DNA of 64,000 nucleotides from Tsukamurella spumae (GTDB lineage: Bacteria; Actinomycetota; Actinomycetes; Mycobacteriales; Mycobacteriaceae), in the NCBI RefSeq assembly GCF_012396015.1, contig NZ_JAAXOQ010000021.1, positions 1 through 64,000 on the forward strand. Reading direction: 5' to 3'. Numbering within the stretch: the stretch's first letter is position 1; each line of letters opens with the position of its first letter. Shown here in pieces: positions 6,782 through 14,866 of the stretch. A program made the position numbers and the translations under genes. The notes beneath the pieces were generated by a model. The model did not search any database. It was not told where the DNA came from and was given only the letters and a program-made list of their open reading frames with translations.

Positions 6782-9178
6782 TCAGTTCCCGCTCGGGACC
6801 GCCGACGGGTCGAGCACGGTCTGGTCGTGCTGCACACCCGACCCCAGCGCGGTCGGCGGGCGGGTGCCCTCGTCGGGCTTACCCTGCTGCGGCAGTGACG
6901 GGTCACCCGACGTGGACGCGCCCGCCCCGTCGGGCTTACCGCCAGGCGCGCCAGGCTGCCCCGCGCCAGGCGCGGGCTTGGACCCGTCATCGGGCGTGGG
7001 CGAGTTCGACGGCTGCGGGATGCCTGCATTCGCCCCAATGCCCGCACCGCCAGGCTGCGCACCGCCCTGACCGCCTGCACCGTCGGCGGGAGCGGGTCCA
7101 ACCCCGGGTACACCTGCACCAGGAGCGCCAGCACCAGGTGCGCCAGGCTGACCGCCCTGCTGTGCGCCGCCCTGCTGTGGGGTCTGACCTGCATCACCTT
7201 GCGGAGGAACAGCACCCTGCGGGGCGTCACCTGCGGTGCCGTCGAGCTTGAAGAAGCCGTTGCCGGTGTCCCCGAACTGCAAGTCCTTGAAGTTGTGCGT
7301 CTTACCGTCCTCACCGATCACCTTGCCGTCACCGATGACCTGGTACATCTTCCCGTCCTTGTCCACGGCGGCGTCACCGACCTGCGCCTGCTGCGGGGAC
7401 ACGGGCTGACCGACCAGCTCACCCACAGGCGGCAGGTTGATCCCCGCCTGCGCGGCGGCGTTGGAGAAGCTGGCGGGGTGCTCGGGTGTACCACGGCTGA
7501 GCAGCTCACCGAGAGCGGCGGACTTACCGCTGGGGTAGGTCACGTCCTTGCCCGCGATCTTCACGGTGTTGTCGGGCTTGCTGTCCTGCGGCGCTGCGGG
7601 CACCCCAGGCTGACCCTGCGGAGGCTGCGGTGTACCAGGGGCGGCGGGCTTGTCCTTCTCGTCCCCAGGCTTGACCTCGGAGCCAGGAGGCGGTGTCACC
7701 TTGGGACCGCTGTCCTTTCCGTCCTTCTCCGCCTTCTCCTTCTCAGCCTTCTCCTTCGCCTTCTTCTCCTCTTCCTCCTTCTTTTTCTTCTCTTCCTCTT
7801 CCTTCTTCTTGGCTGCCTCTTCCTCAGCCCTCTTCTTGCGCTCTTCCTCCGCCTTCTTGATCGCGTCCTCGTCCTTCTTGTCGTCCGTCTTGCTCGGCTC
7901 GACCTTCTTCGGCTCGTCCCCACTCGGGGTGTTCGACGCGGGCTTGGCGGACTGCGGACCACCGCCGCTGTTGCTGCCACCGCCGAGACCTGGGATGTTC
8001 GCGCTGGGCGTGGTAGCCGCAGGCGTGGTGGTCTTCGGCGTCTGCTGCTCCATCATCTTCTTGATGTCATCCGTCGTGAGCGGCTTGGTGCCCTTGTTGT
8101 CCTTGTCGTCGTTCCCCTTGTTGTCCTCAGGCTTGGGCGTGCCCGGGGTCGGCGTGGACGGCTTCGGGGTGGGAGTGGGTGTGGGCGTCGGGGTGGGGGT
8201 GGTCGTCTTGGCGGGAGCGGTCACTACCTCTGATACTTCACCCGATTCGAGCGCGAGGTTCCAGCTCTTCGCCTTGCTCACCGCCGTGGTCAGCGTTGCG
8301 TTCGCGGACACGAGAACGTTCTTCGCCGCGTTCGTTACTTCTTCGGTCATCAGTTTTTCCCCGCGCAGCGGGTCGCCGCCGTTGACGAGCACATCGCGCG
8401 CCTTGTCCGCCTTCTTCGTCAGTGCGAGCCAGAGGGTGTTGATCGCGTCGCGCGCGGACGTGCCCGAGGTCGTGGTCTCGGCGGGCTTGTCCTTCCCGCC
8501 GAGGATGTTGATGGGCGACCCGCCGCCCGTGGACTTGCAGCCCGTTAGCGCGGAGCAGAGCGCGTCCACGGGGCTGCTACGCAACGCCTTCGCGGTGTTC
8601 TGCCGCCCACCCGTCCAGAGCTGCTGGACGTAGGTGTCCTCCTTGACCTTCCCGCTGTTGTACACCTGCGTGAGGCTGTTGTCGGACAGCTCATCGAGCT
8701 TGGACTTGAGCGCGTGGATCAACTGCGTTGTCTCGGTGAGCTGTGTGATGTCATCTGGACGACCCGAGCCCTTACGCCACACAGCCTTTTCCGCGTTCGG
8801 GTTGTTCCCGTCAGGGTCGGGGAACGCGAACATCTTCGCGACAGGGCGCAGGTTCGCGTCCACCGCTGCGAATGCGGCATTCGACGCGGCGATCTTCTTG
8901 AGCACGCGTGTCGCGACTTCCCGCGCCTGCGCCTCCTCGCGGCTCCCGAACGGATCGGTCACCGTGTCCTTGATAGCGGCGATGGGATACAGCGGGTTCC
9001 AGATGCTCATGCCCGAGCCCGGTCCCGACACCGCGCTCTCGGCGCGGCGAAGCACGTCCTCGGGATCGCGCGGGATCATCGGGAGCGCGCGGTTGTCGCC
9101 CTTGGGCACCGCGTTGTCGCCCTCGCGGCACTGCCCGCACACGTCGGCGTACACCTTGTCGATGAGGTTCTTACCCAT
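6782..9178 (-). CDS. Large low-complexity cargo protein with charged helix and C-terminal NlpC/P60-like module
   Basis: 798 residues from ATG at 9178 (MGKNLIDKVYADVCGQC) with AGGAGG 10 nt upstream. Residues 1-330 are helical with Cys pairs (CGQC; CSALTGC). About 345-400 is a TPTPTP-type linker, about 480-560 an uninterrupted Lys/Glu helix like a TolA single alpha-helix. About 600-680 contains a fold-like stretch (AAAQAGINLPPVGELVGQPV ... QAQVGDAAV ... YQVIGDGKVI) resembling the back half of NlpC/P60 domains but without a recognisable Cys/His pair. The tail is Gly/Pro/Gln-rich. No signal peptide or membrane helix. Last gene of the operon that begins at 12456. Possibly a surface or type VII-exported protein; unproven. 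Confidence 0.7.
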   Translation of the reverse strand: MGKNLIDKVYADVCGQCREGDNAVPKGDNRALPMIPRDPEDVLRRAESAVSGPGSGMSIWNPLYPIAAIKDTVTDPFGSREEAQAREVATRVLKKIAASNAAFAAVDANLRPVAKMFAFPDPDGNNPNAEKAVWRKGSGRPDDITQLTETTQLIHALKSKLDELSDNSLTQVYNSGKVKEDTYVQQLWTGGRQNTAKALRSSPVDALCSALTGCKSTGGGSPINILGGKDKPAETTTSGTSARDAINTLWLALTKKADKARDVLVNGGDPLRGEKLMTEEVTNAAKNVLVSANATLTTAVSKAKSWNLALESGEVSEVVTAPAKTTTPTPTPTPTPTPKPSTPTPGTPKPEDNKGNDDKDNKGTKPLTTDDIKKMMEQQTPKTTTPAATTPSANIPGLGGGSNSGGGPQSAKPASNTPSGDEPKKVEPSKTDDKKDEDAIKKAEEERKKRAEEEAAKKKEEEEKKKKEEEEKKAKEKAEKEKAEKDGKDSGPKVTPPPGSEVKPGDEKDKPAAPGTPQPPQGQPGVPAAPQDSKPDNTVKIAGKDVTYPSGKSAALGELLSRGTPEHPASFSNAAAQAGINLPPVGELVGQPVSPQQAQVGDAAVDKDGKMYQVIGDGKVIGEDGKTHNFKDLQFGDTGNGFFKLDGTAGDAPQGAVPPQGDAGQTPQQGGAQQGGQPGAPGAGAPGAGVPGVGPAPADGAGGQGGAQPGGAGIGANAGIPQPSNSPTPDDGSKPAPGAGQPGAPGGKPDGAGASTSGDPSLPQQGKPDEGTRPPTALGSGVQHDQTVLDPSAVPSGN

Positions 9179-9192
9179 GTCGATTCCGCCTC

Positions 9193-9591
9193 CTATTTCA
9201 CGCTCACGTTCGGGAGCTGCTCGACGGTCTGCTGCACCTGCTGTGCGGCGGTGTCCTGCGTTGCACGGGTGCTCTTCGAGAACGTCTCCAACGCGTTCGC
9301 GTCTGCGTTCATCGCGGCGGGGATTTCGCTGACCTTCTGCTTGATCGCATCCAACGCCTCGACCAACGCGGCGCGCGGTCCCTTCCACACGTCAGGCAGC
9401 GGGCACCCGGCTACCCCTTCTGTCACTTCACGGTCGAAGCTGGCAAGGATCGCGTCGCACTCGGCGCTGATGTCGAAATCGGAGCTGTGCGCACGGATCG
9501 ACTTCACGGCGGATGCGATCCGCTCGTGGTCGATGGTGCTCGACTTCTTGTTGGGGTTTGTCGGCGTCTGCCCGACCGGGGAATCGCTCAT
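9193..9591 (-). CDS. Small helical protein, WXG100-like
   Basis: 132 residues (MSDSPVGQTPTNPNKK...), almost all predicted helix. A VWKGPRAALVEALDAI segment in the middle recalls the W-x-G turn of WXG100 proteins, though it is W-K-G here. Two Cys (SAECDAI, AGCPLPDVW). No YxxxD/E export signal is visible. 14 nt upstream of the large cargo gene, so co-translated with it and a plausible partner. Confidence 0.6.
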   Translation of the reverse strand: MSDSPVGQTPTNPNKKSSTIDHERIASAVKSIRAHSSDFDISAECDAILASFDREVTEGVAGCPLPDVWKGPRAALVEALDAIKQKVSEIPAAMNADANALETFSKSTRATQDTAAQQVQQTVEQLPNVSVK

Positions 9592-9681
9592 GGGGAGAGC
9601 CTCCTATCTGTCCTTTATCCATTCGACCGCCGCGTGAATTGTTCGCGCCACTCACGACACGCACGGTCGGGTGCAGACACA

Positions 9682-9738
9682 CCACCGCCCCGTAGCGCCG
9701 AGGATCAGGACAGATAACGGCGCGCTACGGGGCGGTGG
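9682..9738. repeat. 17-bp inverted repeat inside the cargo operon
   Basis: Perfect arms at 9682-9698 and 9722-9738 (CCACCGCCCCGTAGCGC and its complement) separated by 23 nt. It lies in the 219-nt gap between the 127- and 132-residue proteins, the only long gap in the operon besides an 83-nt one. It could attenuate transcription, protect an mRNA end or bind a regulator. The spacer is long for a simple terminator. Confidence 0.6.
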
Positions 9739-9810
9739 GCAATGGCGGGGCTCTCCCCGTCTCTTCCAGTGTCGGCGCGTCAGCGGACGATGCGCGAGCG
9801 CCGACACGGC

Positions 9811-10194
9811 TTATACGTCAATCGTCCCGTCGGGATGCTGCACGCCGCCCGCCACGAACTTCGGAGCCGTCGCCTTCGGCGTGGGCATCGTCGGGATCAC
9901 CGCTTCCGTCTTCTTCACGCCACGCTCGGTCTGCTCCTGAATCTTGCGTGTCCCTTCAACGTACGAACGGATCGCGGCGGCTTGCTGATTGAAAAGCGGC
10001 GCAGTGTTGCTCGCAGCGTTCGCGGCGGCGGTCTGATACGACGTGCCCGCCGTCTTCGCGGTCGCGGTCGCGCGGGCGTCCGCCGCGCCCGACGGGGCGC
10101 TGGTCGGCATGTTCACCAGGTTTCCTGCCTCGGTTTCGAGGCTGCTCGCCAGCTTCTCCAACAGGTCGAGGTGTGCCTTGCTGACTGTTGCCAT
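9811..10194 (-). CDS. Small Ala/Thr-rich helical protein, ESAT-6/WXG100-like size
   Basis: 127 residues. Residues 1-90 look like two antiparallel helices (AHLDLLEKLASSLETEAGNL, then RATATAKTAGTSYQTAAANA to EGTRKIQEQTERGV) joined by a Pro/Gly turn, as in ESX-type small proteins, but there is no W-x-G and no YxxxD/E. The C-terminus is an extended Pro/Thr tail. GTAGGAGACCAC precedes the ATG. Third gene of the SOS-box operon. Confidence 0.6.
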   Translation of the reverse strand: MATVSKAHLDLLEKLASSLETEAGNLVNMPTSAPSGAADARATATAKTAGTSYQTAAANAASNTAPLFNQQAAAIRSYVEGTRKIQEQTERGVKKTEAVIPTMPTPKATAPKFVAGGVQHPDGTIDV

Positions 10195-10225
10195 GATCGT
10201 GGTCTCCTACGTGGTCTATGAGGGG

Positions 10226-11581
10226 TTACGGCTTCGGGGGAATCGGCGGAGGGACGGGTGCCTTCCCGTTCGACCCCGGCGGCGGAGGGGTGACGGGCTT
10301 GCCGTCATCGTCGTCGCGCACGATGCCGCCCAACGCTTGTTGCGCGATGTCCTCTGCGCTCATCTTCGGATCGGTGCTCTTCACTTCGCCCTTGGGGCGA
10401 GCGGTGCCGCCTGCGCCGTGTCCGGCTCCCGCGCCTCCCATCATTCCGCCCATCATCGGGCGTGCGCCCGTGCTGTTGGTGCCCGACGTAGTTCCGCCTC
10501 CTACTCCGCTGCCGATGCCGCCGCCCGCCTTGTTGGCTTGCTGTCCACCAGCGGGCGAAGCGGTCGAGCCGCCACCCGACCCGCTGCCGATCACGCCACC
10601 CTTACCAACAGGCGGGGTATTGCCCTGTGGCGACGAAGGCGGAGTAGAAGGACGCACGCCGCCGCCCTTGTTCCCCGAGTCGGTACGGATCGGCTGCACG
10701 GCAGGAACGGGAACCGCGCTGCTCGGCTTCGCGCCCTGTCCCCCTGCGGGTGCACCGCCAGCGGGAGCCGCCTGTCCACCTGCCTGGGGCGCACCCTGCT
10801 GTCCTTGCTGCGGGCTCTGCTGCGGAAGCTGCTGCGCCTGCTGGTTCGGGGGCTGCTGTCCCGTCGGCGTCTGCCCCTTGTCATCGACGCTGTTCTTGTT
10901 CGCCGCGTCGGGCGTCGTGTCAGTCGGCTTGCTCGGGGTGTTGCTCGACGGCTTCGCGTTCCCGCCCGTATTCACGCGCGGAGCGGGCGCGGAGGGAGCC
11001 GTCGGGGGCGCGACGTTGTTACCTGTCGGCTCGAATCCCGTTTGGAGAGTGAGCTGCCCCTGCGCCTTGCCGACGGATTCGGTCGCGTCACGCGCGTGTC
11101 CGGGGAGGCAGTCGAGATTCATCTGCGTGCCAGCGACCCCGTTGTCGAGCACCAGCTTCCGCCCAGCGCGGGCATTCGTCTCTGCGGCCTGCGCGCTAGC
11201 CATGTACGCAGGGCTGCCGCCCATTGAGGCAATGACTAGCGCCTGCTGCTTCGCGGCCACCGCCTTGGTCAACGATGCGGTCGCGAGCTTGTACTGCTCC
11301 TGGAACGTCTCTTCGTGCGAACCCTGCTTGATCGCGGCCTTGCCCGCCTCCGAGAGAGCCGCACCTTGGGTGGTGCACGCTTGAGCGAGCGCGTCCAAGC
11401 TCTTCCGCAGTGATGTTGGGAACGTGCCCTCACCCGCGATCTGCAACGCCAGCGTGCGATGCCCGATGGCGGTGACCTGATCACCACGCGACTTCCACGC
11501 GCGGCCCAACTCGCCAACGCCGCTCACGCCTACCTCAGCCTGCGACTCGGGCGGGTCAACGCCTTCTACTGGAATAGCCAT
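10226..11581 (-). CDS. EspB/PPE-like architecture: helical N-domain plus Gln/Pro/Gly-rich tail
   Basis: 451 residues from ATG at 11581 (MAIPVEGVDPPESQAE); the 13-residue upstream extension lacks a ribosome site. Residues 15-175 are amphipathic helices containing GELGRAWKSRGDQVTAIG and KSLDALAQACTTQGAALSEA, similar in layout to WXG/PPE-type helical bundles. From about residue 190 the chain is low complexity (Pro, Gln, Gly, Ala) up to MMGGMMGG and a short acidic DDDDGK near the end. No signal peptide. I infer relatedness to type VII substrates from architecture only; no family match can be shown here. Confidence 0.62.
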   Translation of the reverse strand: MAIPVEGVDPPESQAEVGVSGVGELGRAWKSRGDQVTAIGHRTLALQIAGEGTFPTSLRKSLDALAQACTTQGAALSEAGKAAIKQGSHEETFQEQYKLATASLTKAVAAKQQALVIASMGGSPAYMASAQAAETNARAGRKLVLDNGVAGTQMNLDCLPGHARDATESVGKAQGQLTLQTGFEPTGNNVAPPTAPSAPAPRVNTGGNAKPSSNTPSKPTDTTPDAANKNSVDDKGQTPTGQQPPNQQAQQLPQQSPQQGQQGAPQAGGQAAPAGGAPAGGQGAKPSSAVPVPAVQPIRTDSGNKGGGVRPSTPPSSPQGNTPPVGKGGVIGSGSGGGSTASPAGGQQANKAGGGIGSGVGGGTTSGTNSTGARPMMGGMMGGAGAGHGAGGTARPKGEVKSTDPKMSAEDIAQQALGGIVRDDDDGKPVTPPPPGSNGKAPVPPPIPPKP

Positions 11582-11664
11582 GTCGTCCTGTTCCTCCGTG
11601 TAGATGTTTCGCCTGCACATCTATTCCACGTGGAATCGGACTCTTCGCGCGACTTCCGACACGC

Positions 11665-12456
11665 TCACTTCGTGAGCAGGTGCGCCCCACCGCCGAGCTT
11701 CGAAAGCTGCGACGCGACACTGGGCCACGGAATCACCGAGCCGCTGGCGATGCTCACCATGCCCACCAACTGATCGCCAACTACTACGGGTCCGCCACCA
11801 TCACCCGGCTGCATCGTCGGCACAGGGAAGAAGCAAGTCTCCCCGCCGTGAATGAGGTCGCACTTTGTTGGCGTGGTCGTCACCGCTCCCGTGAACGTCG
11901 AGGAGGTGTGCTCGGCGGCGGGAGCCGTGGAAGCACCCGCCGACGTTGCGGTGGGATGCACATTGCTCGCCAGCTTCACAGCGACCACCTCGTACTCGGA
12001 CTCCCCGAACAGCAGGACGCTGGCAACGGTTCCGAGCGTTGTGCCGTCGGTGGCAATGGCCGCGCGCCCCTCGCGCGTGCGCGGGATTGCTGCACCCGCG
12101 AGCGCCCATGTGGTCGAGCCGTCAGTCACGAGTGCGCCGACAGAGACGATGGTCTGGTTACTGCCCGAGGCGATGGCTATCGCGTCGCCTGCTCGCAGGG
12201 AGACTGGCTTCGCTGCGCTCGCGGGGATCGATGTACGAGAGATGCATCCCGTGTCGCCAGGAGTGACGACGCGACACTGGACCTTCTCCATTCCCGAGAC
12301 ACGCTCAGCGGCGGCAGAAGAACCACCCGCAGCGGTGGAGGTAGCCCCCGCCGCGCCCGTGCTCGTGACAGGAGTGCCGTCGATCTTGTCCGCGCACCCC
12401 GACAGAGCACCCGCCGAAATCACGAGCGCCGCGATCATCGCTGCTGTCCTGCGCAT
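11665..12456 (-). CDS. Lipoprotein with a degenerate chymotrypsin-like (S1) domain
   Basis: 263 residues from ATG at 12456, chosen because AAGGAG is 6 nt upstream; the ATG two codons earlier would have no spacing. Residues 1-20 are a signal peptide ending in the lipobox ALSGC, followed by a Ser/Ala/Thr linker. The C-terminal part contains KCDLIHGGETCFFPVP and PGDGGGPVVVGDQLVGMVS, closely matching the active-site loop of S1 proteases (GDSGGP), but the nucleophilic Ser is Gly. No TAAHC-type His motif is seen either. It is probably a membrane-anchored pseudoprotease that binds rather than cuts. First gene of the five-gene operon, behind a LexA-like box. Confidence 0.75.
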   Translation of the reverse strand: MRRTAAMIAALVISAGALSGCADKIDGTPVTSTGAAGATSTAAGGSSAAAERVSGMEKVQCRVVTPGDTGCISRTSIPASAAKPVSLRAGDAIAIASGSNQTIVSVGALVTDGSTTWALAGAAIPRTREGRAAIATDGTTLGTVASVLLFGESEYEVVAVKLASNVHPTATSAGASTAPAAEHTSSTFTGAVTTTPTKCDLIHGGETCFFPVPTMQPGDGGGPVVVGDQLVGMVSIASGSVIPWPSVASQLSKLGGGAHLLTK

Positions 12457-12479
12457 GGTCATCTCCTTCGTCTGCCTAA

Positions 12480-12508
12480 ACGGTAACCCGAACATTTGTT
12501 CAGGTCTA
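12480..12508 (-). promoter_or_regulatory. Promoter with LexA-like SOS box for the cargo operon
   Basis: On the + strand CGAACATTTGTTCA (12489-12502) fits the actinobacterial LexA pattern CGAAC-N4-GTTCG except for the final base. On the - strand it lies exactly in the 17-nt spacer between a -35-like TAGACC (12503-12508) and a -10-like TACCGT (12480-12485). The predicted transcript start is about 15-20 nt before the lipoprotein ATG. This suggests DNA-damage induction of the cargo operon. Confidence 0.6.
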
Positions 12509-12764
12509 GTCATGACGCACGAACCCCCTGTGCGAAGCCTGTTTTCATGTCACGTCCCCCGCGATAGCCCTACCGCACGATCACGTGCACATTCCCATCT
12601 CCCTGCTCAACCCACACCGTCCAGATCATCGCGCGGGACAGTCCCGCATGTGCGGTGCTTTGCGGTCGCAGTATCCGTCAGCCCACCTGGCGTCCGCTTG
12701 GCAACGCCCAATCGAGCGCCCGAGGCCCGATCCGCCCTCTTCCGCGCCCGATCAGGCCCCAGCG

Positions 12765-13124
12765 CACGGATCATCGCACGGATGAGGGTTCGGATCATTG
12801 CGACCGCGAAGGCGGACCCGCCTCGGATAGCGGTTCGGATCACGGAATCGAGGTGCGCGCGGGCAGTGCGCGTGTTCATAAACGCAGCAGGTGGGAGTGC
12901 CTATTGGAGAGAAACACGACCTCGTTTTCGCCGTGCCCGCGTCCACGCGCCAGATCAGCCTCACGGATGGCTGTGTAGATCAGAAATCGTGGATCACGGA
13001 TCGCCCCGAGCCGTCCGATTCGGCGGGTCTGCGCGCATCACGGATGGAAGAACGGCCTGTTCGGCACCGCACAGGCGGTGTCCAGCGGTCTGATCCGCAC
13101 CGCTATCCGTGGGGTTGATCCGTG
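12765..13124. repeat. Cluster of CACGGAT heptamers in a gene-free region
   Basis: Seven exact copies: CACGGAT at 12765, 12777, 12962, 12995 and 13039, and its complement ATCCGTG at 13105 and 13118, plus near copies (TTCGGATCA at 12789 and 12834, CACGGAA at 12841). They fill most of the 12503-13237 gap, which otherwise shows no convincing gene; 12503-12764 and 13125-13237 show nothing further. Candidate protein-binding array, for example a transfer (clt/oriT-like), partition or replication site. Confidence 0.55.
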
Positions 13125-13237
13125 GGCACGATCCGAGCGGTGCACGTGGGCGTGGTCAGGGGCGGGGTCGCGAGGCTGTCGGATGGCCGATTCGGGATGT
13201 GCGCGCTTCCCGTGCACATCGTGATGTAGCCGGTAAC

Positions 13238-14191
13238 GTGCATCGCGTGCGCAGTCCGATTCCCTACTACGGCTCGAAAGCCCGCCTGGCCGACAACATC
13301 GTTTCGCTCATGCCCGAGCACAGGCGCTACGTCGAGCCGTACTGCGGTGGGCTGTCGGTGCTACTGGCGAAACCACAGTGCCGCAGCGAAGTCGTGAATG
13401 ACTTGGACCAGTCGATCATGACGTTCTGGCGCGTGCTGCGAGACCAGCCAGACGAGCTTGCTCGGGTCTGCGCGCTTACCCCGCACAGCCGCGAGGAGAG
13501 GAATCTCGCCAAGTCGATCCCCGCCGATCTGGACGACATCGAGGTTGCGCGGCGGGTCTGGTCAGCGCTCGTGCAGGGCAGGGCAGGCACTTTGATCAAC
13601 ACGGGGTGGAAGCACTCCACGGACTCGGGCCACTACCCGATTCCCCGCTCGATGAGCACGTCGGTCGAGCGCATGGCGGAGGTCAGTGAGCGATTGCGCG
13701 GGGTGTCCCTTGAGTGCAGGCCCGCTCTCGAAGTCATAGCGCGCTACGGCGGCGACATGGACACGCTGCTGTACGTGGACCCGCCGTATCTGGGGGAAAC
13801 GCGGAGGCGGAACTACCGCGTGGAGATGGCTGGGGCGAGGGCGCACCGCGAGTTGGCGACGGCTCTCAGGGAATGCAGGGCCACAGTCATCCTCAGCGGC
13901 TACGAGTCCGAGCTGTACGCCGAGCTGTTCGCGGACTGGCACCGAACTGAGTTCCTCGCACGGACGGAACAGTCTCCGATTGGGCGCGACGGCAGCCGCA
14001 CGGAAGTGGTCTGGAGCAACAGGGAGTTTCGTTACACAGGCGGCGAAACCGATGACGGATGTAACGAAACTCGACCCTCCTGCGGGCACTGCGGACGGGT
14101 GATCCCGAAGCGCTCCACGGGGCGTCCCGCGCGCTTCTGTTCGGGTGCGTGTCGGGTCGCTGCGCACCGCGCGCGGGCGTCGGCGGTGTAG
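13238..14191 (+). CDS. Dam-type DNA adenine methyltransferase with C-terminal zinc finger
   Basis: 317 residues from GTG at 13238 (MHRVRSPIPYYGSKARL); GTG at 13247 is an alternative. Motif I is PYYGSKARLADNI with VEPYCGGLSVLL. Motif IV, LYVDPPYLG, gives DPPY of N6-adenine methylases of the D12 (Dam) class. The last 45 residues, CNETRPSCGHCGRVIP ... RPARFCSGACRVAAHRAR, form a C-x2-C ... C-x3-C zinc-binding finger, an add-on seen in some actinobacterial and phage proteins. No restriction endonuclease is adjacent, so it is a solitary methylase. It may mark or protect the element's DNA, or affect its gene expression. Confidence 0.85.
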   Translation: MHRVRSPIPYYGSKARLADNIVSLMPEHRRYVEPYCGGLSVLLAKPQCRSEVVNDLDQSIMTFWRVLRDQPDELARVCALTPHSREERNLAKSIPADLDDIEVARRVWSALVQGRAGTLINTGWKHSTDSGHYPIPRSMSTSVERMAEVSERLRGVSLECRPALEVIARYGGDMDTLLYVDPPYLGETRRRNYRVEMAGARAHRELATALRECRATVILSGYESELYAELFADWHRTEFLARTEQSPIGRDGSRTEVVWSNREFRYTGGETDDGCNETRPSCGHCGRVIPKRSTGRPARFCSGACRVAAHRARASAV

Positions 14192-14767
14192 CTACTCCTC
14201 GTCGATGTACCGCCGTGGATTGAGACGCGCCACCCTGTCGATGGTGATTGGGAAGTTGAGCACCTCGGCGGTCTGTTTGACCTCCTTCTCGTCCGCGCGA
14301 GGATGGGCGAGTGCTCGCTGATGTGCGGCGGGGAGTGCTACTCGCAGCGCCGATAGTTCGTCGTACAGCACTCCGTACATGAAGTTGGTGTTCTGATCCT
14401 CCGCGACCTTCCGCCGCTCCCGAATCCGCTCGATGCTCTCCGTCAGGACGCGCGCGCACGACGGCGACACCACGTCGATAGCTATCGAGTGGCTCACCAG
14501 TCGCGCGTGTAGGTCCGCGAGATGTTTGCCGCCAGGCGCGAGCTTCTCGCCCAGGTCCGCCTCGTCGGCGCTGAGCATCGCCAGCTCATCGTTGGCGAGG
14601 GTGATCACAGCGGTGACGTGCTCAGTCACGAGAGTTCGGGCGAAGCTCCGCAGTTCCCTTCTGTTCTGATGACGAACAGTCCAGGTCGCGATTCCGACGG
14701 CGGTCAGGGACGACACGGCGCTAAAGATCGTCGTACCCCACGGCAGTAGCGATTGCACAACGCTCAT
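14192..14767 (-). CDS. Single-span membrane protein, unknown
   Basis: 191 residues from ATG at 14767; the longer frame upstream is shadow. One membrane helix near the N-terminus (SLLPWGTTIFSAVSSLTAVG), then a basic stretch (RHQNRRELRSF) and a soluble helical domain inside the cytoplasm (EHVTAVITLANDELAMLSAD ... ESIERIRERRKV). No enzyme motif. Its stop abuts the stop of the methylase gene, so the two are convergent, and it is divergent from the resolvase. Confidence 0.65.
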   Translation of the reverse strand: MSVVQSLLPWGTTIFSAVSSLTAVGIATWTVRHQNRRELRSFARTLVTEHVTAVITLANDELAMLSADEADLGEKLAPGGKHLADLHARLVSHSIAIDVVSPSCARVLTESIERIRERRKVAEDQNTNFMYGVLYDELSALRVALPAAHQRALAHPRADEKEVKQTAEVLNFPITIDRVARLNPRRYIDEE

Positions 14768-14866
14768 GCGGTGAGAGTAGATGTGCGCTCCGTCCAACCG
14801 CGCGGGACATGACATCTCCGTGTTCCCGCCCGCCGTCGATTCGACACACGATGGGCTCCGACAGGA

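Noticed and set aside
7199-8633. Two long + strand frames, one Leu/Arg-rich and one Ser/Phe-rich, apparently membrane-like
   Set aside because: They are antisense to the Lys/Glu repeat helix of the 798-residue protein; the hydrophobicity is a by-product of GAG/AAG codons read backwards.
6782-12456. Complete type VII (ESX) secretion locus
   Set aside because: No EccC-type ATPase, EccB/D/E membrane protein or mycosin is encoded; the small proteins lack clear W-x-G and YxxxD/E motifs, so only a substrate-like module is claimed.
12607-12879. 90-codon minus-strand frame with an IRT/IRA repeat helix
   Set aside because: The repetitive Ile-Arg pattern is caused by the CACGGAT/GGATC repeat array, and there is no good ribosome site. 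Could be revisited if expression is found.
13048-13060. Second LexA-like box (GAACGGCCTGTTC)
   Set aside because: The half-sites are 5 nt apart instead of 4 and no promoter or start codon follows at a sensible distance.
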